DNA of 19,252 nucleotides from CAZFAT01 sp964517075 (GCA_964517075.1 CAZFAT010000216.1:1-19252), one strand, 5' to 3'; numbered from the stretch's first letter, positions 1-7,028 are shown. Notes: generated by a model not told the origin, from the letters alone. Program-made: numbers and translations.

Positions 1-584
1 ATGACAATCGTCTCGCCGTGGTCGGCTACGGAGAGGGCGCGGCGGTCGCCCTGCTGGCCGCCCGGCGCGAGGATCGCATCCGCGCCGTGGCGCTGCTCGC
101 CGCCCCCGCCGTCGGCGGGCAGGCGCTGACGCTCGAACAACAGGAAGCCCTGCTCGATCGGCTCAAGGTGCCGGCTGCGGAGCGCGCGGAGAGGATCGCC
201 CTCCAGAAGCGCGTGCTCAGCGCGACGGTGTCGGGCGCGGGCTGGGAGGGCATCCCCTTCGAGCTCCGCCGCCAGGCCGACTCGGCGACGTTCAGGAGCT
301 GGTTGTTGTTCGACCCGGCGCCGGTGATCGCCCGGCTCGAGCAGCCCATCTTCATCGCGCATGGCTCGCTGGACGACCAGATCGATCCGGCGCATGCCGA
401 TCGGCTCGAGGCCCTGTCCCGGAGCCGGCGCGACACGCCGCCCGCGCACACGCGAAAGATGCTGTTTCCGGGGCTGACACACCGGTTCGCACGCGCGGAC
501 GGCGACGATCTCGTGCCGAGCCTCGCCCCGGACCCGGTGAACGCCCTCGCCGCGTGGCTGGCCGACGTCATCCGTCCTCGATGA
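1..584 (+). CDS. Alpha/beta hydrolase, 3' part (5' end outside window)
   Basis: The open frame runs in from before base 1 (codons start at base 3), so this is only the C-terminal ~193 residues of a larger protein. The sequence has an alpha/beta-hydrolase layout: a nucleophile-elbow-like GYGEG at nt 24-38, then an alanine/leucine-rich strand-helix unit. Next come an HGSLDDQI segment (nt ~358-381), where the family acid (Asp) normally sits, and LTHRF (nt ~472-486), where the catalytic His normally sits. The elbow is usually G-x-S-x-G; here the nucleophile codon (nt 30-32, gga) is Gly. The acid and His are kept, so the protein may be a pseudoenzyme or use another residue. It resembles dienelactone-hydrolase/prolyl-oligopeptidase-like hydrolases. 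The substrate cannot be told. The stop lies 18 bp before the next start, so the two are probably co-transcribed. Confidence 0.8.
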   Translation, partial: DNRLAVVGYGEGAAVALLAARREDRIRAVALLAAPAVGGQALTLEQQEALLDRLKVPAAERAERIALQKRVLSATVSGAGWEGIPFELRRQADSATFRSWLLFDPAPVIARLEQPIFIAHGSLDDQIDPAHADRLEALSRSRRDTPPAHTRKMLFPGLTHRFARADGDDLVPSLAPDPVNALAAWLADVIRPR

Positions 585-602
585 ACCCGGCTTCCTAGAT
601 CG

Positions 603-905
603 ATGCGCGGCTGGATCCTCGAAGGTGCGGGCGAACCGCCGGTGACGCTCCGTCTCGCAGCGGGCAGCGTCAAGACCATCGGCCGGGCGCCAGCCGCGGA
701 TTTCATGGTCGACGCCGCCCTCATCTCGCGCGTCCACTGCCGGCTGACCGCCGATCCCTCGGACCAACTCATTGTCGAAGACCTCGGCAGCACCAACGGC
801 ACGATCGTCAACGGCCAGCGCGTCGAGCGGTGCGTGCTGCGGGCGGATGATCGGCTGCTGATTGGACGGATGGAGTTCGTCGTCTCCCGCCCCGCGGAAC
901 GGTAG
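603..905 (+). CDS. Small FHA-domain protein
   Basis: This 100-residue protein is almost entirely one forkhead-associated domain. FHA domains bind phosphothreonine peptides, so the protein probably recognises a Ser/Thr-phosphorylated partner in the cytoplasm. Conserved positions are visible in order: Gly27-Arg28, Ser42-Arg43-x-His45, and Gly62-Ser-Thr-Asn65-Gly in the GSTNG loop. There is no signal peptide, membrane segment or second domain. ATG at 603 is 18 bp after the preceding stop. No clear Shine-Dalgarno is seen, so translation may depend on coupling to the upstream gene. Its stop (903-905) directly abuts the stop of the convergent hydrolase gene, with no spacer. No kinase partner adjoins it, although a kinase-like lipoprotein is encoded 1.5 kb away. 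Confidence 0.88.
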   Translation: MRGWILEGAGEPPVTLRLAAGSVKTIGRAPAADFMVDAALISRVHCRLTADPSDQLIVEDLGSTNGTIVNGQRVERCVLRADDRLLIGRMEFVVSRPAER

Positions 906-1544
906 TTACTGCAGGAACGGGTTGGTGGCGCGCTCAGCGCCGATAGTGGTGTCCGAACCGTGGCCCGGGTGGACCGGCGTCGCATCGGGGTAGCCGAACA
1001 ACACCCCGCGAATCGATTTCAGGAGCGTGTCATGGTCGCCGCCCGGGAGATCGGTCCGGCCGATGGATCCCGCAAAGAGCGTGTCGCCGACGAACAGTTC
1101 CACCGACGGTGATTCACGCGACCCCACGGCCAGACAGACGCCGCCGGGACAATGGCCCGGCGTGTGGCGCACCTGGACGACCTGCCGGCCGAATTCAATG
1201 GGCACACGCACGTCGTAGAACCGATCGATCGGCGGCTGGGGCCGGACGTCGAGACCAAACATGCGCCCCTGCTCGACGACGCCCTCGTAGAGGAACAGAT
1301 CGTCCGGGTGGAGCCACACGGGCACGTCGAACGCGGCCTTGGCACGGTCGACGCCCGTGACATGGTCCAGGTGGGCATGCGTCAGGAGGATCGCCCGCAC
1401 GCTGACGGCGGTCTGACGCGCAGCGAGGATGAGCTCCGGCGCTTCGTCGCCGGGATCGATGAGCACGGCATCGCCGGTCACCTCGCAGGACACCAGAAAT
1501 CCATTCTTGAAGAAGGGCGGAGCGGCGGCGGCAAACAGGCGCAT
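906..1544 (-). CDS. Metallo-beta-lactamase-fold hydrolase, glyoxalase II-like
   Basis: This 212-residue cytoplasmic enzyme has the MBL-fold metal site: Thr55-His56-x-His58-x-Asp60-His61, then HTPGHCPGG with the next metal His, GDTLFAGSIGR with the bridging Asp, and a final PGHGSDT with the last His. This is the arrangement of hydroxyacylglutathione hydrolase (glyoxalase II)-like proteins, which hydrolyse thioesters at a binuclear metal centre. The protein is shorter than classical GloB (~250 residues) and lacks its C-terminal substrate domain, so the thiol substrate is uncertain. The frame stays open upstream to 1790, but the family N-terminus begins at the ATG at 1542-1544; extension would overlap the divergent dehydrogenase-like gene. 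The upstream gap is only 25 bp and holds back-to-back promoter-like hexamers. Confidence 0.88.
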   Translation of the reverse strand: MRLFAAAAPPFFKNGFLVSCEVTGDAVLIDPGDEAPELILAARQTAVSVRAILLTHAHLDHVTGVDRAKAAFDVPVWLHPDDLFLYEGVVEQGRMFGLDVRPQPPIDRFYDVRVPIEFGRQVVQVRHTPGHCPGGVCLAVGSRESPSVELFVGDTLFAGSIGRTDLPGGDHDTLLKSIRGVLFGYPDATPVHPGHGSDTTIGAERATNPFLQ

Positions 1545-1569
1545 GCGTGACCCGTCTAGAATAGCGCTC
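1545..1569. promoter_or_regulatory. 25-bp divergent intergenic region with back-to-back -10-like hexamers
   Basis: The gap between two divergent starts contains TAGAAT on the plus strand (1557-1562), 7 nt before ATG 1570. It also has TAGACG on the minus strand (1558-1553), 8 nt before ATG 1544. Both share the TCTAGA palindrome at 1555-1560. At these distances transcription would begin at or next to the start codon, giving leaderless mRNAs; neither gene has a Shine-Dalgarno. No good -35 is seen for either. Two polymerases could not occupy both sites together, so the genes would be expected to compete. Confidence 0.5.
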
Positions 1570-2403
1570 ATGTTCGAGGCGGCGATTCTCGGCGCCGGAC
1601 CGATCGGCGCGGCCGTGGCGCAGCGCCTCGCCGAACGCGGCCGACTCCGTCGCATCGTGCTGATTGACACGGCCGTCGACGCCGCGGCGGGAATCGCCCT
1701 GGACATCCAGCAATCGGGCCCAGTGGCGGCATTCGACACGAAGCTGTCGGCGGCCGGCGACCTCCTGGCCGCCTCAACCGCCGACGTCATCGTGCTCGCC
1801 GACCGGCGCGCCGGCGGCGACTGGGAGGGCGTCGAAGGGCTCGCCGTCGTGGACCAGCTCGTCCGTGCCGGCGTCAGGGCGCCGTTCGTCTTCGCCGGGC
1901 CGACGCAGCACCGGCTGATGGAGACGTCCTACCGCAGTCTGAAGGTGCCGCGCGACCGCCTGGTCGGCACGGCGGCGGCGGCCGTCCTCGGCGCGGTGCA
2001 GAGCCTCGTGAGTCTCGAACTGAACGCGTCGCCGATCGGCGTCGTCGTTACGGGCCGGCCGCCGGCGTTCGTGATCGGCTGGTCGGCGGCGACGGTGGCA
2101 GGCGCGCTCGTGCGGGATCGGGTGGCGGCGCATCGGCTGCTGGCGATCTCCAATGCGTTGCCCCGGCTCTGGCCGCCGGGGCCTCACGTCATCGCCAGCG
2201 CGACCGCGCCTGTGGTGGAAGCGCTCGGCCTCGGCAGCCGCCAGCGGCACCTGGCCCTGACGATTCTTGACGGGGAACTGAACGCGCGCGGTTCGGCCGC
2301 ACTGCTGCCGCTGGAACTCGGCCACGGCCGGGTGCGATCGCACGCGCTACCGTCCCTGAGCGACCACGAGCGGACGGCGCTGGTGAACAGTCTGGCCGAG
2401 TGA
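1570..2403 (+). CDS. Malate/lactate dehydrogenase-like protein lacking catalytic residues
   Basis: This 277-residue protein has the Rossmann N-terminus of the LDH/MDH family: a glycine-rich GAGPIG at 8-13 and Asp33 at the end of the second strand, the usual determinant for NAD over NADP. The C-terminal half follows the LDH/MDH pattern, but the active site does not. The LDxxR-type segment reads V-L-G141-A-V-Q144, so the Asp and Arg positions are Gly and Gln. The usual GGHGD loop is TGRPP (161-165), so the catalytic His is absent. It may bind a dinucleotide without classical 2-hydroxyacid oxidation, or belong to a divergent MDH-like family with other chemistry. ATG 1570 fits the family start and lies 7 nt after a TAGAAT hexamer. 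The longer open frame from 1429 runs into the divergent gene. The 3' end is 3 bp from the convergent lipoprotein gene. Confidence 0.75.
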   Translation: MFEAAILGAGPIGAAVAQRLAERGRLRRIVLIDTAVDAAAGIALDIQQSGPVAAFDTKLSAAGDLLAASTADVIVLADRRAGGDWEGVEGLAVVDQLVRAGVRAPFVFAGPTQHRLMETSYRSLKVPRDRLVGTAAAAVLGAVQSLVSLELNASPIGVVVTGRPPAFVIGWSAATVAGALVRDRVAAHRLLAISNALPRLWPPGPHVIASATAPVVEALGLGSRQRHLALTILDGELNARGSAALLPLELGHGRVRSHALPSLSDHERTALVNSLAE

Positions 2404-2417
2404 CCGTCAGCTGACGG
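2404..2417. repeat. 14-bp perfect palindrome at convergent gene ends
   Basis: CCGTCAGCTGACGG is perfectly self-complementary. It starts immediately after the stop of the dehydrogenase-like gene (2401-2403) and covers the stop codon of the opposite-strand lipoprotein gene (2407-2409). It could be a small bidirectional terminator-like hairpin or a protein-binding site. No U-tract follows on either strand and a hairpin would have to sacrifice central bases as loop, so intrinsic termination is doubtful. Confidence 0.5.
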
Positions 2418-3384
2418 GCAGCGCGAGCCCCTGCGCGATCTTCTCGCGGATTTTCTTGACGTAGCGCGCGGTGATGGCGTCGTCGTAGCGGGCCGCCCGG
2501 AACGCGTCGGTCAGCTGCTGCTCCGACAACTGCGACATCAACAGACACACCCATCGAACGTCGGCCGGGGTCACGTGCTTCACCAGGTCAGAGTAGTTGC
2601 CGGCGTAGTCGAACTCGATCCGGCCCGAAGTGCCCATGCGCACGTAGTCCTGCGACTCGAAACCCTCGATGTCGTTCTTCGTGCCCTGCATGAAGCGGAT
2701 GAACCCAGGCAGCCGAAGCAGCCACGGCTGGGAGGTCTTCCCCAGCGACGCACCGAGATCGCGGACGACGTAGCGACGCTCGTTGTCGCTGGACTTGTCC
2801 CCGCCGTAAATCTTGTTGTTCGAGGTCTTGAAATCCCAGTTGTTCAGGAGCAGGTTGGCTGCCACCAGGCCGCGGAACGGCCGGGTGTAGACGAACGGAT
2901 TCTCGAACCACGACCACTCACCGACGACCTCGGGACCAGGGTCGTCCAGCCGAAACCGGCCGGCCGGCTTGCGGCCCGCGTCAGTACCAGTCAGGGACCA
3001 GTCCTCTACGTAATAGAGGACCGGTTGATGAAATCCAATCGCCCAGAGAATCCGCGACGTGACGACTTCCGGCTGCGCCTCGATGCCGAGCTTCACCTTC
3101 CATTCCCGCTGCTCGGGGTCGCGGACGTCATAGCCCGGGCTGGCGCCGGTCGTGTCGCGCTCGACGAACTCGAAGGTGGGGCTCCGCGGCAGCAGGGCTT
3201 CCCCGCCGGGACCGTACATCAAATTGCGCTTCGCAATATCGGGCGGCCCGACCCACAACTGACTGATGGCGGATGTGGCGGCTGGTTCTGGCGCGACCAC
3301 CTGAAGGGGGTGCGCGCAGCTCCCAGCGATCACGGACAGACCGACAACCAGCGCGACCAACCGAAGCGGGCGTTGAGCGTCCAC
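2407..3384 (-). CDS. Predicted lipoprotein with atypical kinase-like signature
   Basis: No named family was recognised with certainty. The N-terminus is a lipoprotein signal: basic start, hydrophobic core, then A-G-S-Cys23, predicting membrane-anchored export. The mature part shows spaced motifs matching kinase-fold landmarks: W-K-V-K98 (ATP-lysine-like), Glu102/Glu106 in the next helix (ion-pair candidate), N-W-D184-F-K-T-S-N189 with the D-x4-N spacing of an HRDxKxxN catalytic loop, and R-D209-L-G as a DFG-like metal motif. I infer an extracytoplasmic kinase-like or pseudokinase protein; the substrate is unknown. GTG at 3382-3384 is chosen because a GGGGGGAG Shine-Dalgarno (3390-3397) precedes it; the ATG at 3399 would lie inside that site. 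The length is 325 residues. The gene is monocistronic and convergent with the dehydrogenase-like gene. Confidence 0.7.
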   Translation of the reverse strand: MDAQRPLRLVALVVGLSVIAGSCAHPLQVVAPEPAATSAISQLWVGPPDIAKRNLMYGPGGEALLPRSPTFEFVERDTTGASPGYDVRDPEQREWKVKLGIEAQPEVVTSRILWAIGFHQPVLYYVEDWSLTGTDAGRKPAGRFRLDDPGPEVVGEWSWFENPFVYTRPFRGLVAANLLLNNWDFKTSNNKIYGGDKSSDNERRYVVRDLGASLGKTSQPWLLRLPGFIRFMQGTKNDIEGFESQDYVRMGTSGRIEFDYAGNYSDLVKHVTPADVRWVCLLMSQLSEQQLTDAFRAARYDDAITARYVKKIREKIAQGLALPVS

Positions 3385-3483
3385 GGTGTCTCCCCCCACC
3401 TTGGTGGCGCTGCAAACGAGATTCCAGCGGATTCAGGCTGATCGGAGGCTGCGGTCACCCATTCTCGGCAGTACCTTGCCCAT

Positions 3484-3497
3484 CCGCCGTGCGGCGG
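3484..3497. repeat. Short inverted repeat in divergent intergenic region
   Basis: CCGCCG-TG-CGGCGG forms a 6-bp GC stem with a 2-nt loop, in the ~194-bp gap between the divergent lipoprotein genes (starts at 3384 and 3579). The rest of the gap holds the Shine-Dalgarno of the minus-strand gene (3390-3397) and no promoter I can support. The repeat could be an operator half-site pair or simply GC-rich chance. Confidence 0.3.
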
Positions 3498-3578
3498 TGG
3501 CTCTAGTCCGGCGTGGGTATCAAACCTGCCGCGTCGGATGCCCTGCGCCGTGGCACATCCGTTGCTGGACCGACGGCT

Positions 3579-4205
3579 ATGCGGATACTGGTTCCGACGC
3601 TCGTCGCCCTTCTGCTGACGACAGGCTGCGAACGGACGCCGTCGACGGACGAACAGGCGCCCCCCCCTCGCGCCGACACGCTGTCGGACACTCAGGCCGC
3701 GCGAACCAGCTCGATCGGCACCGCGGACGGGGCGGTCGTGGCCGAGTTCAACCTTCGGATCAAGGACTACATGGCGCTCCAGTCGGAACTGGAGTCCACG
3801 CTGAAAGACCTTCCGGACAAGGCAAGTCCGCGCGAGATCGATGCCAATCAACGGGCGCTGGGCGCGCTGGTCGCGAAGGCGCGCCCTGATGCGAAGCCGG
3901 GCGACGTGTTTTCGCCCGAGATGCAGGCGTTCGTGCGAGGTGTCATCCGCCACGTGCTCGACGCGCCCGACGGCGCGAAGCTCAAGGCCTCCATCCAGGA
4001 TGAAAATCCGCAGGACACCGCCATCGCGGTGAACGGACGGTACCCCGACGCGGTCCCGTTGTCGACGATGCCGCCCGACGTGCTGGCGGCCCTGCCGCAG
4101 TTGCCTGAAGAGCTGGAGTATCGGTTCGTGGGCGACCGCCTGATTCTCTTCGACACGACGGCCCACGTCGTTGTGGACTTCGTGTCGGACGTCTTTGCGC
4201 GTTGA
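3579..4205 (+). CDS. Hypothetical lipoprotein
   Basis: This 208-residue predicted lipoprotein begins M-R-I-L followed by a hydrophobic stretch and a lipobox-like L-T-T-G-Cys17. A Ser/Thr/Pro-rich linker follows (to ~50). The body is charged and helical, with no recognised catalytic motif. A segment near residues 155-175 (N-G-R-Y-P, then P-L-S-T-M-P-P-D-V-L) precedes a strand-rich end with E-Y-R-F-V-G-D-R-L-I-L-F-D. That end may be a small beta domain. An open frame extends upstream to 3513, but ATG 3579 puts the signal peptide at the N-terminus and is preferred. No strong Shine-Dalgarno is seen. The stop is 3 bp before the phosphatase ATG, so the two are very probably one operon and may work together in the envelope. 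Confidence 0.75.
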   Translation: MRILVPTLVALLLTTGCERTPSTDEQAPPPRADTLSDTQAARTSSIGTADGAVVAEFNLRIKDYMALQSELESTLKDLPDKASPREIDANQRALGALVAKARPDAKPGDVFSPEMQAFVRGVIRHVLDAPDGAKLKASIQDENPQDTAIAVNGRYPDAVPLSTMPPDVLAALPQLPEELEYRFVGDRLILFDTTAHVVVDFVSDVFAR

Positions 4206-4208
4206 GCG

Positions 4209-5177
4209 ATGCCGAACCGGCTGAACGCCCTGGTCTTCGCGCTGCTGGTTGCGCTCGGCGGCCTGTCGCTGATCCCCCTCAGTGAGCTGGCTGATGCCGG
4301 TCAGCGTCAGGCCCCCGCGGCACCTCCGGCCGCCGAACAGGTCGTCGCGCTGCCGAACCAGAAGGGGTCGCTCAAGTTCGCCGTGTTCGGCGATTTCGGC
4401 ACGGGTCTGCGGGCCCAGTACCAGATGGGGGAGCAGATGGCGCGCGTGCGCACGCAGTTCCCCTTCGATCTCGTCGTGCTCACCGGCGACAACCTGTACG
4501 GATCCGAGCGACCGCAGGACTTCCGGTCGAAGTTCGAGCTGCCTTACAAGGCGCTCCTCGACGCGAACGTGAAGTTCTACGCGTCGCTGGGCAACCACGA
4601 CTCGCGGGAACAGCGTCACTACCCGCCGTTCAACATGAACGGAGAGCTGTACTACACCTTCAAGGCGCCCGCGCAGGACGTGCGGTTCTTCGCGCTGGAG
4701 AGCACCTATCCGGAGCCGAGACAGTTCGAATGGCTCGAGAAGGAGCTGAAAGGATCGGGGGAGGACTGGAAGATCGCGTTCATGCACCATCCGCCCTACT
4801 CGTCAGGCGAACGGCATGGCTCGGACATCAAGCTCCGGGAGCGGCTCGAGCCGCTGTTCGTCCAGTACAACGTGAGCGTGGTCTTCACCGGCCACGATCA
4901 CTTCTACGAACGCATCAAGCCGCAGCACGGCATCACGTACTTCGTGGTCGGCTCTGGGGGCAAGCTTTCACCCGGAGACATCGGAAACACCGCACTGACC
5001 GCGCGCGGATTCGACGGGGACAACGCGTTTCTCGTCGCCGAGATTGTGGACGACCGCATGACCTTCAATGCGATCGCGCGATCCGGAAAGATCGTGGACT
5101 CCGGCGTAATTACGCGCCGAGCGCCGCCTTCAGCCGCGGCAGCCGCCCCGGCCGCGCCACGGCCTCCGCGGCCTTGA
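4209..5177 (+). CDS. Secreted purple-acid-phosphatase-like metallophosphoesterase
   Basis: This 322-residue calcineurin-like phosphoesterase has an N-terminal signal peptide (hydrophobic ~7-23). The five metal-binding blocks are present in order: G-Asp62-F-G, G-Asp94-N-L-Tyr97, G-Asn129-His130-Asp131, His193-His194-P-P, and G-His229-Asp230-His231. Tyr97 in the GDxxY block is the iron-binding tyrosine typical of purple acid phosphatases. It probably hydrolyses phosphomonoesters outside the cytoplasm. The small size fits the mammalian-type TRAP class. The last ~20 residues are Ala/Pro/Arg-rich and encoded where the gene overlaps the convergent PLD gene by 68 bp, so this tail may be dispensable. 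The start is ATG 4209, 3 bp after the lipoprotein stop. Confidence 0.9.
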   Translation: MPNRLNALVFALLVALGGLSLIPLSELADAGQRQAPAAPPAAEQVVALPNQKGSLKFAVFGDFGTGLRAQYQMGEQMARVRTQFPFDLVVLTGDNLYGSERPQDFRSKFELPYKALLDANVKFYASLGNHDSREQRHYPPFNMNGELYYTFKAPAQDVRFFALESTYPEPRQFEWLEKELKGSGEDWKIAFMHHPPYSSGERHGSDIKLRERLEPLFVQYNVSVVFTGHDHFYERIKPQHGITYFVVGSGGKLSPGDIGNTALTARGFDGDNAFLVAEIVDDRMTFNAIARSGKIVDSGVITRRAPPSAAAAAPAAPRPPRP

Positions 5178-6054
5178 GCACTTTCCGGATCTCCTTCTTC
5201 TCCGCTTTCTTCCTGTCCGGAGCCGCCTCGGACCAGTCGGCCTCGAACACCGCGCGCATCTTCCGGGCGATGCGGGTATCGTGGATGATTACGCCGACTT
5301 CACGCCGCCCGTCGAGCTCGAGCTTGCGGAGGCTCTGGCTCCCGATGAACGCGTGCGTGCCGTCACGGATGATGGCGCGCGCGTGCAGCCGGAGGTCGGG
5401 GAGCCTCCGGGAAAAGACGGCGGCGAGCCCCTTGCCGGTCCTCCCGAGGACCCGAATCGCCACACCGGCGGCGACCCGGTCCCGAAGGAGACGCTCCATC
5501 AGCTTGTCGTTGAGCCGCTCATCGTAGATCAACAACTCACGCCGGGCGCCGCGGAGGAAGTCGGTGAGCACCTGGCGCGACGTCTCGGGACTGACGACGA
5601 GCCGGTCATGGCCGGGCGTGTAGGGCTGCCGGAGCGCGTCGGCCTCGAAGAGCGATATCGCCTCGCGGACGAGCCGCTTCTCGCGGGTAATGACCCCGAA
5701 GCTGCGGCTCTTCTCGATGTCCTGGCGGGTGAAGTTGAAGCCGAGCACGTACAGGACGTCATCGATCACGATCATCTTCGCGTGATAGCGGGGCAGGTCG
5801 TCGGCCGTGCGCGAGACGGTCACACCGGCCTCGAGCAGCCGCTGCTCCAGCTTCCGGAGCTCCTTCGCGCCGCCCTGGTTGGTGTGGGCGACGATCGCGC
5901 GCACCGGCACGCCGCGGGCCACCGCCGAGGCGAGCGCCCGCTCCGTCTCGTCGCGATCGAAGCGGAAGATGACGATGTTGATGGACTTCCGGGCGCGCTT
6001 GATGGCCTTGAGAATGGGGGACAGGCCGCTGTCGGGCTGAATGATGAGTTTCAC
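5110..6054 (-). CDS. Phospholipase D-superfamily protein (two HKD-type motifs)
   Basis: This 314-residue protein has two PLD repeats. The first is canonical: His91-x-Lys93-x4-Asp98 followed by G-F-N105. The second reads His224-x-Arg226-x4-Asp231 then G-S-Q, with Lys replaced by Arg. PLD enzymes pair both motifs in one active site via a phospho-histidine intermediate, so both His are still present and activity is possible. There is no signal peptide or membrane helix, which argues against classical cardiolipin synthase; it may be a cytoplasmic phosphodiesterase or phosphatidyltransferase. The C-terminus is basic. The start is GTG at 6052-6054, with AGGGGAG about 8 nt upstream. It lies 14 bp downstream of the DUF4956 gene, probably in one operon. 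The 3' 68 bp overlap the phosphatase gene antisense. Confidence 0.85.
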   Translation of the reverse strand: MKLIIQPDSGLSPILKAIKRARKSINIVIFRFDRDETERALASAVARGVPVRAIVAHTNQGGAKELRKLEQRLLEAGVTVSRTADDLPRYHAKMIVIDDVLYVLGFNFTRQDIEKSRSFGVITREKRLVREAISLFEADALRQPYTPGHDRLVVSPETSRQVLTDFLRGARRELLIYDERLNDKLMERLLRDRVAAGVAIRVLGRTGKGLAAVFSRRLPDLRLHARAIIRDGTHAFIGSQSLRKLELDGRREVGVIIHDTRIARKMRAVFEADWSEAAPDRKKAEKKEIRKVLKAAEAVARPGRLPRLKAALGA

Positions 6055-6068
6055 GAGTGAGGCTCCCC

Positions 6069-6878
6069 TCAGGCGACTTTGATCTTCTTCTCGTCCCAGT
6101 CCACGGCGATTTGCGTCTTCGCATCCACGTTGAGGATCGCGTCGGTGATCCGGTCAAGCTCGCTGTCGAACGGCACTTGCACGTCGTAGCTGAGTTCCTC
6201 TTCCGACGCCGACCGAACATCGAAGTCAATCTGGAACCGCTTCAGCACGGCCTCGATCTTCGGCCGCAGGCGGCTGGCGTTCTTCTCCACTTTCACATGC
6301 ACCTCGAACCGCTTCAGCGCCTGCGGCTCGAACGATTCGATGATCGCCAGGGCCCCGATGATGAACGCGGTCGAGAACGCGGCCAGCGCGTAGAGACCGA
6401 CCCCGGAGGCCAGGCCGACGGCCAACGCGCAGAGCATGACGCCCGCGTCTTTCGGATCCTCGATCTTCGATCGGTAGCGGATCAGGTTCGCCGCGCCCAC
6501 GATGCCGAACGCGCGCGCGAGGCTCGCGCCGACCACCAGCATGATGGCCGCGCCGACGATCGCCAGGATGATCTGCGTGTGGATGACGGCCGGCGTCCGC
6601 AGCGGCGTCCCGCGCCGCTTTGGGCGCATCGCCAGCGCCGCGCCAAGGATCGCGGCGAGCGGGAGCCGCACCAGCGCGTCCCTCAGTTCATCCATCTGCC
6701 CTGGAGTGCCTGCGGACGGGGGCTCCGCCAGCGCCGGGGGCGGCGAGCCGGGAGGCGCCGGGCCTTGCTGCGCCTCGGCTGCGGACCAGGGCACCGACGA
6801 CAGCACGATCAGCGCGGCCGCCGCCACCACGAGACGCCGGCGGCGCCACGCGGTTCCTGGTCGCTCTCCGGACGGCAT
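6069..6878 (-). CDS. DUF4956/MgtC-like membrane protein
   Basis: This 269-residue protein begins with a basic stretch and a hydrophobic segment ending at A-A-E-A-Q (~37), either a signal peptide or the first helix. A Pro-rich linker is followed by about four predicted membrane segments (residues ~70-175). The hallmark is R-Y-R-S-K-I-E-D-P-K-D-A, followed by G-L-A-S-G-V-G-L. This matches DUF4956, a family related in layout to MgtC/SapB. The last ~90 residues form a soluble alpha/beta (ACT-like) domain. The function of DUF4956 is not established; it is often noted beside polyphosphate (VTC) domain proteins, but none is seen here. ATG 6878 is chosen; GTG at 6885-6887 adds three residues and overlaps the stop of a 4-codon upstream frame (6884-6898). 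The ~150-bp upstream gap shows no promoter I can support. Confidence 0.78.
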   Translation of the reverse strand: MPSGERPGTAWRRRRLVVAAAALIVLSSVPWSAAEAQQGPAPPGSPPPALAEPPSAGTPGQMDELRDALVRLPLAAILGAALAMRPKRRGTPLRTPAVIHTQIILAIVGAAIMLVVGASLARAFGIVGAANLIRYRSKIEDPKDAGVMLCALAVGLASGVGLYALAAFSTAFIIGALAIIESFEPQALKRFEVHVKVEKNASRLRPKIEAVLKRFQIDFDVRSASEEELSYDVQVPFDSELDRITDAILNVDAKTQIAVDWDEKKIKVA

Positions 6879-7028
6879 TCGAGTCACCGGACGGGCATTG
6901 TGCAATTGCCGAGCCAGAATGGCACCGCGGGTTCCCACCGGAGCAGGTGTGACATGCGGATCGTGATGCGCCCGGCTCGGGGTCAGGGTGAGCAGCGCGG
7001 TGCCCCGCCCGCGGGCGCACCGCAGGCG

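Noticed and set aside
3330..4790. Long minus-strand open frame (486 codons)
   Set aside because: It lies antisense to the lipoprotein and phosphatase genes, whose motifs are clear. Its translation is Arg/His-rich low complexity, typical of a shadow in GC-rich DNA.
5110..6054. PLD-family gene as the missing drmC of a DISARM locus
   Set aside because: It is 5.5 kb from the helicase, on the opposite strand, separated by housekeeping genes, and sits in an operon with a DUF4956 gene. Sharing the PLD superfamily is not enough.
6884..6898. Four-codon upstream frame before the DUF4956 gene (ATG to TGA overlapping a GTG)
   Set aside because: It could allow coupling, but it is short enough to arise by chance, has no ribosome-binding site, and the downstream ATG at 6878 is an adequate start.
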